Of a DNA stretch of 64,000 bases, positions 46,044 to 54,635 are shown piece after piece. The stretch is from Azonexus hydrophilus DSM 23864 (GTDB lineage Bacteria > Pseudomonadota > Gammaproteobacteria > Burkholderiales > Rhodocyclaceae): contig NZ_AUCE01000011.1 of NCBI RefSeq assembly GCF_000429605.1, forward strand, positions 641,736 to 705,735, in the 5' to 3' direction. The notes under the pieces were generated by a model. That model ran no database searches. It was not told the DNA's origin and saw only the letters and a program-made list of their open reading frames with translations. Position 1 is the first letter of the stretch. The number at the start of each line of letters is the position of its first letter. The position numbers were made by a program, and so were the translations under genes.

Positions 46044-46635
46044 CGCCGAAAGCGATCAGCGCGGCGCCGGCGAGTTTCTCCAGCACCCGTGCGGCCGGCG
46101 TGCCGCCCTGCAGGCGAGCGCCGAACCAGCGCGCGATGGCGATTGCCGTGATGCAGTAGAGCAAGGTCAGCACGGCGATGCTCGCCGCCATGAAGGCAAA
46201 GGTGAGCAGGCCGAGGTGGCGTGCCGGATCGACGAAGAGCGGAAAGAAGGCCATGTAGAAGACGATGGCCTTCGGGTTCAACAGGGTAATCATCATCGCC
46301 TGGCGCAGGTAGTGGCGCGGCTTGATGTCGAGGATTGGTGCCGCACCCGGTCTGGCCATCAGCATCCGGCCGCCGAGCCAGGCCAGGTAGGCGGCGCCGC
46401 CCCACTGGATGGCCGTGAACACCGCCGGGTGGGTGGCCAGCGCCGCAGCGACGCCGGCGACGGCCAGCCACATCAGCACCTGGTCGCCAAGGATGACGCC
46501 AAGGGTTGCCGCCAGCCCGCCGCGGACGCCGCCCTTGGCAGTCGAGGTCAGCAACGCTAGGTTGCCCGGGCCGGGAATGGCCAGGAAGATCAGGACGGCG
46601 GCGACGAAGGCGCCGTAGTCGGCGACACCGAACAT
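46021..46635 (-). CDS. LysE/RhtB-family amino acid exporter
   Basis: 204 residues from ATG 46635; the frame is open to 46695 but the family start is MFGVADYGAF. Six membrane helices. The family motif FLAIPGPGNLALL is in helix 1, with LGVILGDQVLMWLAVAGV and LLNPKAIVFYMAFFPLFVD. It exports amino acids such as threonine, homoserine or lysine, or related metabolites. The start lies 3 bases from the stop of the reductase gene, so the two share an operon. Its 3' end overlaps the TetR gene. Confidence 0.9.
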   Translation of the reverse strand: MFGVADYGAFVAAVLIFLAIPGPGNLALLTSTAKGGVRGGLAATLGVILGDQVLMWLAVAGVAAALATHPAVFTAIQWGGAAYLAWLGGRMLMARPGAAPILDIKPRHYLRQAMMITLLNPKAIVFYMAFFPLFVDPARHLGLLTFAFMAASIAVLTLLYCITAIAIARWFGARLQGGTPAARVLEKLAGAALIAFGVKLLSGR

Positions 46636-46637
46636 GC

Positions 46638-47645
46638 TCAGGTCGCCGAGAAGGTGAAGGCGTCGGAGAAGAACTCTTCTTCCGGCAGGCCGCATTCGCC
46701 GACGAAATCCTTGCGGGCGACATCGATCATCACCGGCGAGCCGCAGGCATAAACCTGGAAGCCCGACAGATCGGGGAAATCGGCGACCACGGCGCGATGG
46801 ACGAAGCCGGTGCGGCCCTGCCAGTCATCACCGGCGGCCGGTTCCGAGAGCACCGGCACATAGTGGATGTTGGCGTGGGCTTTGGCCCAGGTGGCGGGCA
46901 GGGCTTCCTGGTAGAGGTCGACACGCGCCTTGGCGCCCCAGTAGATGAACAGCGGATGCGGGTAGCCGTCGGCGATGGCCTGCTCGACGATGGCCTTGAT
47001 CGGCGCGAAGCCGGTGCCGCCGGCCAGCAGGATGACCGGCTTGGCGGCTTCGTTGTGCAGGTAGAAGCCGCCGTGCGGGCCACTGAAACGCATGATGTCG
47101 CGTTCCTTCATGGTGGTGAATACCTGCTCGGTGAAGAAGCCGCCGGGTACATGGCGAATGTGCAGTTCGAGCAGCTTGCCGTCGCCGGGCGCATTGGCCA
47201 GCGAGAAGCTGCGTTTGCGGCCGTCCTTGAGCAGGATGTCGATGTACTGGCCGGCGAGGAACTGCAGGTTCTCGTTGGCCGGCAGGCGCAGGAACATCTC
47301 GATCACGTCCGGCGCCAGCTTGTTCATCTTCTCGATCCGCGCCGGCAGCGTCTTGACCGGGATGTCGTGCGCCGTGCGCAACTGCTTGCATTCGATGACC
47401 AGGTCGGAGGTGGCACGGGTGCAACAGTAGAGCGCCTGGCCAGCGGCTTTATCTTCGTCGGAAAGCTGGGATTTGCCGTGGTCGACGCTGCCTTCGATGA
47501 CCTGGCCTTTACAGGCGCCGCAGGCCCCGTCCTTGCACCCGTAGGGCATGGTCAGCCCTTGCCGCAATGCGGCATCGAGCAGGGATTCATCGGCTTCGGC
47601 CTCAAACTGGCGGCCGCTCGGCTGGACTGTGACTTGGTAGCGCAT
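46638..47645 (-). CDS. 2Fe-2S ferredoxin/FAD/NAD(P)H reductase (CDP-6-deoxy-glucoseen reductase-like)
   Basis: 335 residues from ATG 47645. An N-terminal plant-type ferredoxin domain has C37, C42, C45 and C74/75 (GCKDGACGACKG, YCC). An FAD-binding barrel follows (RSFSLAN at the flavin site), then an NAD(P)H domain (LLAGGTGFAPIKAIVE, YACGSPVMI). It passes electrons from NAD(P)H through FAD to the iron-sulfur centre. Such proteins are often annotated as AscD-like, but no deoxysugar genes are near. It is more likely a general reductase for an oxygenase or dehydratase encoded elsewhere. It is divergent from the SDR gene. Confidence 0.87.
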   Translation of the reverse strand: MRYQVTVQPSGRQFEAEADESLLDAALRQGLTMPYGCKDGACGACKGQVIEGSVDHGKSQLSDEDKAAGQALYCCTRATSDLVIECKQLRTAHDIPVKTLPARIEKMNKLAPDVIEMFLRLPANENLQFLAGQYIDILLKDGRKRSFSLANAPGDGKLLELHIRHVPGGFFTEQVFTTMKERDIMRFSGPHGGFYLHNEAAKPVILLAGGTGFAPIKAIVEQAIADGYPHPLFIYWGAKARVDLYQEALPATWAKAHANIHYVPVLSEPAAGDDWQGRTGFVHRAVVADFPDLSGFQVYACGSPVMIDVARKDFVGECGLPEEEFFSDAFTFSAT

Positions 47646-47678
47646 CGGTTCCCCTTGGTCGTCGGCTACAATGCCGGC

Positions 47679-48569
47679 GTGCAAAAAATCCTGATCGTCG
47701 GCAGCGGGGACGTCGCCCGCCGCATCCTTGCCCAACTCGCCCCGCAATACCGGGTTTTCGCCCTGGTGCGCGATGCCGGACGCGCCGCCGAGTGGCGCCG
47801 TGCCGGCGCGGTGCCGGTGTTCGGCGATCTCGACGCACGCCACAGCCTCGATCGCCTGGGCGGCCTGGCCGACATCGTCCTGCATCTGGCGCCGCCGCCA
47901 ACGACTGGCGAAAGCGACACCCGCACCCGCCATCTGCTGGCCGCGCTGGACAAGGCGCAAAGTCTACCACGCCGCCTTGTTTACGTAAGCACGACAGGGG
48001 TTTACGGTGATTGTGCCGGCGCCCTGATCGACGAGACCCGGCGCCTTGCCGCCGACAATCCGCGTGCCCGGCGCCGTGTCGATGCCGAACGGCAATTGCG
48101 TGCCTGGGGGCGGCACCGTGGCGTCGCCGTCAGCATCCTGCGTGCGCCCGGGATCTACGCCGCCGACCGCCTGCCGCTGGAGCGCCTGGAAAAGCGCCTG
48201 CCGGCGCTGATCGAGGCCGACGATGTGTACACCAACCACATCCACGCCGACGATCTGGCCGCCGCCTGCCGCGCGGCAATGCGGCGCGGTGGCGCCAATC
48301 GGGCCTACAATGTGGTCGATGATTCCTGCCTGAAAATGGCCGACTACTTCGACCGGGTTGCCGATGCCTTCGCCTTGGCGCGTCCGCCCCGTCTGCCCCG
48401 GTCGGAACTGGCCGCTGCGGTGTCGGCGGTGCAGCTGTCGTTCATGCGCGAATCGCGGCGCATCGGCAATCGTCGCCTGAAAACAGAATTAAAACCGAGT
48501 CTCGCCTACCCGACCGTCGAGGTCGGGATTGCCGAGGCCGTCTCAAGGAGAAACGCATGCTTGTTCTGA
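47679..48569 (+). CDS. NAD(P)-binding SDR/epimerase-family protein (YeeZ-like)
   Basis: 296 residues from GTG 47679; the frame is open far upstream but the Rossmann fold begins here (QKILIVGSGDVARRILAQL). The active-site region YVSTTGVYGD carries the expected Ser/Thr and Tyr. The typical downstream Lys of SDR enzymes is not obvious (the region reads ARRRVDAERQL), so catalysis is uncertain. The substrate is unknown. It overlaps the hemJ-like gene by 13 bases and leads the operon SDR-hemJ-rlmL-like. Confidence 0.82.
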   Translation: MQKILIVGSGDVARRILAQLAPQYRVFALVRDAGRAAEWRRAGAVPVFGDLDARHSLDRLGGLADIVLHLAPPPTTGESDTRTRHLLAALDKAQSLPRRLVYVSTTGVYGDCAGALIDETRRLAADNPRARRRVDAERQLRAWGRHRGVAVSILRAPGIYAADRLPLERLEKRLPALIEADDVYTNHIHADDLAAACRAAMRRGGANRAYNVVDDSCLKMADYFDRVADAFALARPPRLPRSELAAAVSAVQLSFMRESRRIGNRRLKTELKPSLAYPTVEVGIAEAVSRRNACLF

Positions 48570-48973
48570 AGACCCTGCACATCTGGATGGTCATTTCCTG
48601 GTTCGCCGGCCTGTTCTACCTGCCGCGCATCTATGTGAACCTGGCGATGGTGCCGGCCGACAGCGTCGCCGAGCGCGACCGTTTGCTGTTGATGGCGGGC
48701 AAACTGTACAAGTTCATGACGCCCTTGGGCGCCCTCGCCGTGGCGACCGGGTTGTGGTTGTGGTTTGCCTACGGCTTTACCGGTGCCTGGCTGCACGCCA
48801 AGACCACGCTGGTTATCGTGCTGGTGGCTTATCACCTGTATTGCGGCCGGCTGCTCAAGGAATTCGCCCATGGCCGCAACACGCGCTCGCACGTCTGGTT
48901 CCGTTTTTTCAATGAAGTGCCGGTGGTGATCCTGCTGGTGGTCCTCTTCCTCGTCGTTCTCAAGCCCTTCTGA
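48557..48973 (+). CDS. hemJ: HemJ-type protoporphyrinogen IX oxidase (CopD family)
   Basis: 138 residues, four membrane helices. The N-terminus KTLHIWMVISWFAGLFYLPRIYVN carries the conserved His and Arg of HemJ, and TM3 begins with AKTTLVIVLVAYH, also conserved. HemJ oxidises protoporphyrinogen IX to protoporphyrin IX in heme synthesis and replaces HemG or HemY in many Proteobacteria. The ribosome site is AAGGAGA. It overlaps the SDR gene and is followed 1 base later by the RNA methyltransferase gene. Confidence 0.87.
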   Translation: MLVLKTLHIWMVISWFAGLFYLPRIYVNLAMVPADSVAERDRLLLMAGKLYKFMTPLGALAVATGLWLWFAYGFTGAWLHAKTTLVIVLVAYHLYCGRLLKEFAHGRNTRSHVWFRFFNEVPVVILLVVLFLVVLKPF

Positions 48974-48974
48974 C

Positions 48975-50117
48975 ATGAACAAATATTTCGCTATCTGCCC
49001 GCGCGGCCTCGAAGAACTGCTGCTTGAAGAACTGCGCGGCGTCGGCGCCGAAGACTTGCAGACGACGCACGGCGGCGTGCATTTTTCCGGTGACTGGTCG
49101 GTTTGCTACCGCGCCAATCTCGAATCGCGGCTGGCCACGCGCATCCTCTGGCATATCGTCACCGGGCCGTACGTCAAGGAAGACGACATCTACCGCCTGG
49201 CCGTGCGCCAGTTGTGGCCCAATCATTTCGCCGTGTCGCGGACGATGCGCGTGGTGACGACAGCGATCAAGTGCCCGCTCAAGTCGCTCGATTTCGTCAC
49301 ACTGCGCGTCAAGGATGCCGTCTGCGACCGCTTCCGCGAAGATCTCGGCGAGCGTCCGAACATCGAGACGCGCAACCCCGACGTCAGCATTCACGTCTTC
49401 CTGACCGAGAACACCTGCACGCTGTACCTCGATACTTCGGGGCAGCCGCTGTGGCAGCGCGGTTTCCGCAAGGCCAGCGTCGATGCGCCGCTGAAGGAAA
49501 ACCTCGCCGCCGGCATCCTCAAGCTGAGCGGCTGGCAGCCGGGCATGCCGCTGATCGACCCGATGTGCGGCAGCGGCACCTTCCTGCTCGAAGCCGTGCA
49601 GGTCGCGCTCGACCGCGCGCCGGGTCTGGATCGCGGCTTTGCCTTCGAACTGCTGAAGAAATTCGATGCCCTGGCTTGGGCCGGCATCCGCGCCGCCGCC
49701 GAAGCCCGGGTCAAGCCCGCCGAGCGTATGGACATCCGCGGCTGGGACAACGACGATCGCGCCGTGCGCGCCACCCGGCGCAACCTGCAGGAAGCCGGGT
49801 TCGGCAACATCGTTACGGTTGACCAGGGCGATATCCTGGAAATCGCCCCGCTCAACGAGACCGGCATCCTCGTGACCAATCCGCCCTACGGCGAACGCAT
49901 CGGCGAACAGGACGAACTGGCGGCCTTCTACCCGCAACTGGGGACGGCGCTGAAACGCAACTGGGCCGGCTGGAATTGTTTCTTCTTCACTGCCGACCTG
50001 CGTCTGCCCAAGCTGGTCGGCTTGAAGCCGAGCCGCAAGACACCGCTGTTCAATGGACCGCTCGAGTGCCGCTTGTTCGAGATCCGCATGGTGGCAGGGA
50101 GCAATCGCAAGGTTTGA
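48975..50117 (+). CDS. THUMP-domain 23S rRNA guanine-N2 methyltransferase (RlmL N-terminal type)
   Basis: 380 residues. An N-terminal ferredoxin-like/THUMP RNA-binding region (about 1-160) precedes a class I methyltransferase with motif I DPMCGSGTFLLEA (about 195) and catalytic motif IV NPPYGERIG (about 300). This matches the N-terminal half of RlmL, which makes m2G2445 in 23S rRNA. The RlmK half is missing, as in many Betaproteobacteria. A role on 23S rRNA is the family expectation. Confidence 0.88.
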   Translation: MNKYFAICPRGLEELLLEELRGVGAEDLQTTHGGVHFSGDWSVCYRANLESRLATRILWHIVTGPYVKEDDIYRLAVRQLWPNHFAVSRTMRVVTTAIKCPLKSLDFVTLRVKDAVCDRFREDLGERPNIETRNPDVSIHVFLTENTCTLYLDTSGQPLWQRGFRKASVDAPLKENLAAGILKLSGWQPGMPLIDPMCGSGTFLLEAVQVALDRAPGLDRGFAFELLKKFDALAWAGIRAAAEARVKPAERMDIRGWDNDDRAVRATRRNLQEAGFGNIVTVDQGDILEIAPLNETGILVTNPPYGERIGEQDELAAFYPQLGTALKRNWAGWNCFFFTADLRLPKLVGLKPSRKTPLFNGPLECRLFEIRMVAGSNRKV

Positions 50118-50160
50118 ATGCTGCGCTGCGGCATGGAAGGTGTTTGATTCTCCCGGGGTT

Positions 50161-50191
50161 TCCGCAGACAATGCGGATCGACTTCGGTCGA
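50161..50191 (+). other. Two adjacent hairpins in the CoA-transferase leader
   Basis: TCCGCA (50161-50166) pairs with TGCGGA (50172-50177); directly after, TCGAC (50178-50182) and GTCGA (50187-50191) enclose a TTCG tetraloop. They lie 30 bases before the start codon and leave the AGGAGA site free. They may stabilise the 5' end of the mRNA. Confidence 0.4.
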
Positions 50192-50220
50192 GATCAAAAA
50201 ACAAAACTCAGGAGAACAGC

Positions 50221-51516
50221 ATGTCCGTCCAGTCCCTCTATCAGTCCAAACGCATGTCCGCAGCAGACGCCATCCAGGTGCTCAAGGATGGCGATACCAT
50301 CGTCGTCCCCACCGGTGTTGGTGAACCGCCCAGCCTGCTGACCGCGCTCTCGGATGCGCGCCGCAACTATCGTGACATCAAGGTGTCGCAGATTCTGCCG
50401 CTGCGTAAGTATGGCTACATCGACCCGGAAACCACGGCTCATGTCCGCCATAGCGCCTACTTCTTCGGTGGCGCGACCCGTCCGGGCGGCCAGGAAGGTT
50501 GGGTCGACTTCGTTCCGGCTTACTTCTCGGAACTGCCGATGCTGATCAAGCGTGGCCTGACGCCGTCGGAAGTGGTGTTCTCGATGGCCTCGCCGATGGA
50601 TGAGCACGGTTTCTTCTCGCTGTCGCTGGCGCCGGACTACACCATGGCCGCCATCGAAAAGGCGCGCGCCGTCGTGCTTGAAGTCAATCCCAATGTGCCG
50701 TTCGCCAATGGCGATTGCCACATCCACATTTCCCAGGTCGCCGCCCTGACCGAAAGCAGCGACCCGCTGCTTGAAGTCGGCCTGCCCAAGATCGGCCCGG
50801 TCCAGGAAGCTATCGGTAGCTACGTCGCCGAGATGATTCCCGACGGCGCAACGCTGCAGATTGGCTACGGCGGCATTCCCGACGCCGTGGTCATGCAGTT
50901 GACCAACAAGCACGACCTTGGCATCCATACCGAAATGGTCGGTGACGGCATCATGACGCTGGTCGAAGCCGGCGTTGTGAACAACCTGAAGAAGAACTAC
51001 CACCGCGGCAAGATGCTGGCGACCTTCGCGCTCGGCTCGAAGAAGCTGTACGACTTCATGCACCGCAACCCGGCGCTGGAAATGCACCCGGTCGATTCCA
51101 CCAACGACCCCTATCTGGCCGGCAAGAACGACAACCTGCACTGCATCAACGCCACCATGCAGATCGACTTCATGGGCCAGTGCGGTTCCGAAAGCCTCGG
51201 CGCCAAGCCCTACTCGGGTACCGGCGGTCAGGCCGACTTCGTCCGCGCCGCCAACCGCTCGAACGGTGGCAAGGCCTTCATCGTGCTGCCGTCGACGGCC
51301 AAGGACGACACCATCTCGCGCATCGTCCCGACGCTGACGCCGGGCACGCATGTGTCGACCAGCAAGAACGACATCAACTACGTCGTCACCGAACACGGCG
51401 TCGCCCAGTTGCGTGGCAAATCGGCCAAGCAGCGCTGCGAAGCGCTGATTGCCATCGCGCACCCGAATTTCCGTGCGGAATTGCGTGAAGCGGCGAAGAA
51501 GATGAACCTGCTGTGA
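50221..51516 (+). CDS. Acetyl-CoA hydrolase/transferase-family (4-hydroxybutyrate-type) CoA-transferase
   Basis: 431 residues from ATG 50221, which has a clear AGGAGA site. Family motifs: VVPTGVGEPP near the N-terminus, MDEHGFFSL, and GYGGIPDAV before the catalytic Glu. That Glu is at 238 in HTEMVGDG, as in 4-hydroxybutyrate CoA-transferases, and forms the glutamyl-CoA intermediate. The oxyanion Gly region is PYSGTGGQADF. It moves CoA between acetate and another acid (butyrate, hydroxybutyrate, succinate or propionate are options). The neighbours do not settle the acid. Confidence 0.9.
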   Translation: MSVQSLYQSKRMSAADAIQVLKDGDTIVVPTGVGEPPSLLTALSDARRNYRDIKVSQILPLRKYGYIDPETTAHVRHSAYFFGGATRPGGQEGWVDFVPAYFSELPMLIKRGLTPSEVVFSMASPMDEHGFFSLSLAPDYTMAAIEKARAVVLEVNPNVPFANGDCHIHISQVAALTESSDPLLEVGLPKIGPVQEAIGSYVAEMIPDGATLQIGYGGIPDAVVMQLTNKHDLGIHTEMVGDGIMTLVEAGVVNNLKKNYHRGKMLATFALGSKKLYDFMHRNPALEMHPVDSTNDPYLAGKNDNLHCINATMQIDFMGQCGSESLGAKPYSGTGGQADFVRAANRSNGGKAFIVLPSTAKDDTISRIVPTLTPGTHVSTSKNDINYVVTEHGVAQLRGKSAKQRCEALIAIAHPNFRAELREAAKKMNLL

Positions 51517-51523
51517 GGCGCTG

Positions 51524-51856
51524 ATGCACCTGCAAAAGCGCTTTTCCGACCAGGAACTGGAGCAGATCGTCGAAGAAGCGACGATCTACATGTGCGCTTG
51601 CCCGGGGCAGGTGGCGGTGCAGTTGCGCAGTCTGCGCGAACTGTTTCGCTACCAGAGTCGCTGTGAGATCGAGCCTGGTAACGATCTCAGGGTGCATCGA
51701 ACCATTGCCGAAGCGACCCTGCGCGCCCATGCACTGATGGAAGAGTGCATGGAGCGCGTCCTGGAGATCGAGGGCTGGGACCGGACCACGCTGAAAATGC
51801 CGGAAGGCTTGCGGCGCAAGCGGACGGAGATGATCGAACGCGACGAGGGAATGTAG
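51524..51856 (+). CDS. Small conserved-looking protein of unknown function
   Basis: 110 residues, start 7 bases after the CoA-transferase stop, so probably co-transcribed. It is charged and mostly helical, with three Cys (MCACPG, RCEIE, EECME) and no signal or membrane segment. I do not recognise a family. A role linked to the CoA-transferase is possible only from position. Confidence 0.65.
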   Translation: MHLQKRFSDQELEQIVEEATIYMCACPGQVAVQLRSLRELFRYQSRCEIEPGNDLRVHRTIAEATLRAHALMEECMERVLEIEGWDRTTLKMPEGLRRKRTEMIERDEGM

Positions 51857-51939
51857 TCGCTTACAAATTGTAGCAATCCGGTGCTGTCGGCCGGGGCGCT
51901 TGTCGTCTAAGCTGATCACTCAACAAGGTGATTCCCGGC

Positions 51940-52263
51940 ATGCGAACTTCCCGCTTCCTGCTGCTTTTTCTCTGCTTGTCCGTACTGGTCGGCCAGGACG
52001 CCTGGGCGCATCCGCCGCGAACCAGTGTCGGCATCGTCTTTGGCCCGATGTGGGGGCCGTTCTGGTATCCCCAGCCCTGGCCACCCTATCCGCCGCCGGT
52101 GGTCGTCGCACCGCCCCCGCCGCCGGTCTATATCGAGCAGGCACCTGCGGTGAATCAGGCCGAAGCTGTCTGGTATTTCTGCCGTAGTGCCGGTGCCTAC
52201 TACCCGGCGGTCGGGACCTGTGCCGAAGACTGGCTACCTGTCCTGCCCGAAGCTGCCAAGTGA
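51940..52263 (+). CDS. Small exported Pro/Tyr-rich protein
   Basis: 107 residues from ATG 51940, with AAGGTGA as ribosome site; GTG 51928 is an alternative. The signal peptide ends near AWA/HPP (about residue 23). The mature part is rich in Pro, Trp and Tyr (PWPPYPPPVVVAPPPPPVY). It ends in a motif I know from small Betaproteobacterial proteins: a short Cys-aromatic stretch (WYFCRSAGAYYPAVGTC) whose two cysteines could form a disulfide. Function unknown; probably an envelope protein. It is paired with the glycine-zipper lipoprotein downstream. Confidence 0.72.
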   Translation: MRTSRFLLLFLCLSVLVGQDAWAHPPRTSVGIVFGPMWGPFWYPQPWPPYPPPVVVAPPPPPVYIEQAPAVNQAEAVWYFCRSAGAYYPAVGTCAEDWLPVLPEAAK

Positions 52264-52273
52264 AAGGTCGATC

Positions 52274-52798
52274 ATGAACGCCCCCCGCCTGCTTCCCTTG
52301 CTTCCCCTGGCGTTGCTACTTGGCGCCTGCACCGTCATCCCGACCGGGCCGACGGTGATGGTCCTGCCCGGCACCGGACAAAGCATAGAGCGTTTCCGCG
52401 CCGACGAAGCCTGGTGCAAGGACGACGCCCTGCGCCAGATCGGTGGAAAAACCGCCAGCGACGCCCGTCGCGAATCGGCGGTGACCAGCGCGGCCGTCGG
52501 TACGGCAGTCGGCGCCGTCGCCGGTGCTGCAATCGGTGGCGACAGCCGGGGTGCAGCCGTCGGCGCTGGCTTCGGTCTACTGGCCGGCACGGCTGCCGGT
52601 GGTGAATCCGGGCGCAGTTCTGGCGTCGGTACCCAGCAGCAATACGACAACGCTTACATCCAGTGCATGTACGCCAAGGGACACCGTGTCCCGGTCTCGG
52701 GCAAGGTCACCTATTCCCAGCCGGTTCGCGCCGTCGACGCCGGCATTCCGCCGCCGCCGCCGGGAAAACCACCCGCACCGCCGCCGGGCGTGCGTTGA
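52274..52798 (+). CDS. Glycine-zipper lipoprotein
   Basis: 174 residues from ATG 52274. The lipobox LLGAC (Cys at about 19) marks a lipoprotein. The centre (about 75-120) is a Gly/Ala repeat typical of glycine-zipper outer-membrane proteins (VGTAVGAVAGAAIGGDSRGAAVGAGFG). YDNAYIQCMYAKGHRVPV follows, a stretch often seen after such zippers. A Pro-rich tail ends the protein. It lies 10 bases after the small exported protein and probably forms an operon with it. It converges with lipA, 1 base apart. Confidence 0.85.
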   Translation: MNAPRLLPLLPLALLLGACTVIPTGPTVMVLPGTGQSIERFRADEAWCKDDALRQIGGKTASDARRESAVTSAAVGTAVGAVAGAAIGGDSRGAAVGAGFGLLAGTAAGGESGRSSGVGTQQQYDNAYIQCMYAKGHRVPVSGKVTYSQPVRAVDAGIPPPPPGKPPAPPPGVR

Positions 52799-52799
52799 T

Positions 52800-53753
52800 T
52801 CAGGCGACGCCGGCGCTGTGCGCCTGCTGGTCGGCCCAATAGCTGGAGCGGACCATCGGTGCGCAGGCGGCGCCGGTGAAGCCCATTTTCTTGGCTTCTT
52901 CCTCGTACATCTTGAACACGTCCGGATGGACATAGCGCGTCACCGGCAGGTGGTGTCCGGACGGCGCCAGGTACTGGCCGATGGTCAGCATCTCGACGTC
53001 GTGGGCGCGCAGATCGCGCATGACTTTCAGGATTTCGTCGTCGGTTTCGCCCAGGCCGACCATCAGGCCGGACTTGGTCGACACGTTCGGGTAGCGCGCC
53101 TTGAACTGCTTGAGGAATTCCAGCGAATGCTGGTAGTCGGCGCCGGGGCGGGCCTGCTTGTAGAGGCGCGGCACGGTTTCCATGTTGTGGTTCAGCACGT
53201 CGGGCAGGGCGCCGCCGAGGACGTCGAGGGCCACGTCCATGCGGCCGCGGAAGTCAGGGACCAGGGTTTCGACGGTGGTCGTCGGTGACAGCTCGCGGAC
53301 GTTGCTGATCACGTCGACGAAGTGCTGGGCGCCGCCGTCGCGCAGGTCGTCGCGGTCGACGCTGGTGATCACGACATAACGCAGCTTCAGCGCGGCGACC
53401 GATTCGGCGAGTTCGCGCGGTTCGTCCGGGTTGGGCGGTAAAGGCTGGCCGTGGCCGACGTCGCAGAACGGGCAGCGGCGGGTGCAGATGTCGCCAAGGA
53501 TCATGAAGGTTGCGGTGCCGCGGCCGAAGCATTCGCCGATGTTTGGGCAGGTGGCTTCCTCGCAGACGGTGTGCAGCTTCTTCTCGCGCAGCATGGTCTT
53601 GATCTCGCCGAAGCGGCCGGCGCTGTTGCCGGCCTTGACGCGGATCCAATCGGGCTTCCGGAGCGGCTCGGCGACCGGGACGATCTTGATCGGGATGCGC
53701 GCGGTCTTCAGTTCGCCCTTTTGCTTGACGCCTTTTTGCTTGGTTTCAGCCAT
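52800..53753 (-). CDS. lipA: Lipoyl synthase
   Basis: 317 residues. A radical-SAM enzyme that inserts two sulfurs into protein-bound octanoyl groups. The auxiliary cluster ligands are C64, C69 and C75 ([12 protein letters not shown]). The radical-SAM cluster is C90, C94 and C97 (CTRRCPFC). The C-terminal RSSY Ser ligates the auxiliary cluster. It overlaps lipB by 8 bases, giving the usual lipB-lipA order. Confidence 0.97.
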   Translation of the reverse strand: MAETKQKGVKQKGELKTARIPIKIVPVAEPLRKPDWIRVKAGNSAGRFGEIKTMLREKKLHTVCEEATCPNIGECFGRGTATFMILGDICTRRCPFCDVGHGQPLPPNPDEPRELAESVAALKLRYVVITSVDRDDLRDGGAQHFVDVISNVRELSPTTTVETLVPDFRGRMDVALDVLGGALPDVLNHNMETVPRLYKQARPGADYQHSLEFLKQFKARYPNVSTKSGLMVGLGETDDEILKVMRDLRAHDVEMLTIGQYLAPSGHHLPVTRYVHPDVFKMYEEEAKKMGFTGAACAPMVRSSYWADQQAHSAGVA

Positions 53754-54363
53754 GTTGTTTGTCCAGTTGCTGCAGCAGGTGCTGCGAGAGTTGCTCGCCG
53801 GCCTCGTGAGCGGTGAGCGGAATGCCCAGGTCTTTGGTCTGGATGACCTGCAGGCCGGGATAGCCGCAGGGATTGATCGCGGCGAACGGCGACAGGTCCA
53901 TGTCCACGTTCAGCGAGACGCCATGATACGAGCAGCCGTTGCGGATGCGCAGGCCGAGTGCCGCCACTTTGGCCGGGCCGACATAGACGCCGGGGGCGCC
54001 GTCGCGGCGTTCGGCGGTGACGCCGTGAGCGGCGAGCAGGTCGATGACCGCCTGCTCAATGGCGGTAACCAGTTCGCGCACCTTGATCTTCAGCCGCGAC
54101 AGGTCAAGCAGCAGGTAGATCACCACCTGGCCGGGGCCGTGGTAGGTGACCTGGCCGCCGCGGTCGATCTTGACGGTTGGGATGCCGACGTCGCGCAGGA
54201 TGTGTTCGGGTTTGCCGGCCTGGCCGAGGGTATAGACCGGCGGATGCTCGACGATCCACAACTCGTCCGGCGTTTCGGCCGTGCGGTTGGCGGTGAAGTC
54301 GAGCATGGCCTGGTAGGTCGGCGCGTAGTCGACGCGGCCCAGGCGTTTGACGAGCGGATTCAC
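53746..54363 (-). CDS. lipB: Octanoyl-ACP:protein octanoyltransferase
   Basis: 205 residues. Transfers octanoate from ACP to lipoyl domains, forming the substrate of LipA. Signature [11 protein letters not shown], then [20 protein letters not shown] with the active Lys, and INPCGYPG with the active Cys. It begins 1 base after ybeD and overlaps lipA. Confidence 0.96.
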   Translation of the reverse strand: MNPLVKRLGRVDYAPTYQAMLDFTANRTAETPDELWIVEHPPVYTLGQAGKPEHILRDVGIPTVKIDRGGQVTYHGPGQVVIYLLLDLSRLKIKVRELVTAIEQAVIDLLAAHGVTAERRDGAPGVYVGPAKVAALGLRIRNGCSYHGVSLNVDMDLSPFAAINPCGYPGLQVIQTKDLGIPLTAHEAGEQLSQHLLQQLDKQHG

Positions 54364-54364
54364 C

Positions 54365-54634
54365 TTAGAGGACGACCTTCACCAGCGGATGCGCGGTCAG
54401 GTCCATGTACAGCGCGTCGAGTTGCGGTTTCGAGGTGGCGACCACGGTGCAGGTCAGGCTCAGGTAGTTGCCGCCGGAGCTGGCGCGCATTTCCATCGTC
54501 GCGCCGTCGAAATCGGGGGCGTGTCTGGTGACGATGGTCAGCACCGCCTGGGCGAGCTCATCGTGCGCTTTACCCATGATCTTCAGGGGAAAGTCGCAGG
54601 GAAATTCGAGGAGGGTGTCCTTGTACGAAGCCAT
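54365..54634 (-). CDS. ybeD: YbeD/DUF493 family protein
   Basis: 89 residues with an N-terminal [13 protein letters not shown] and an ACT-like ferredoxin fold ending HPLVKVVL. Its exact role is unknown, but the gene is conserved between dacA/dacC and lipB in many Proteobacteria, as here. It has a 1-base gap on each side. Confidence 0.9.
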   Translation of the reverse strand: MASYKDTLLEFPCDFPLKIMGKAHDELAQAVLTIVTRHAPDFDGATMEMRASSGGNYLSLTCTVVATSKPQLDALYMDLTAHPLVKVVL

Positions 54635-54635
54635 C

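Noticed and set aside
46638..47645. CDP-6-deoxy-hexulose reductase of a deoxysugar pathway
   Set aside because: Only the reductase family matches; none of the other deoxysugar genes are present, so the pathway assignment is not supported.
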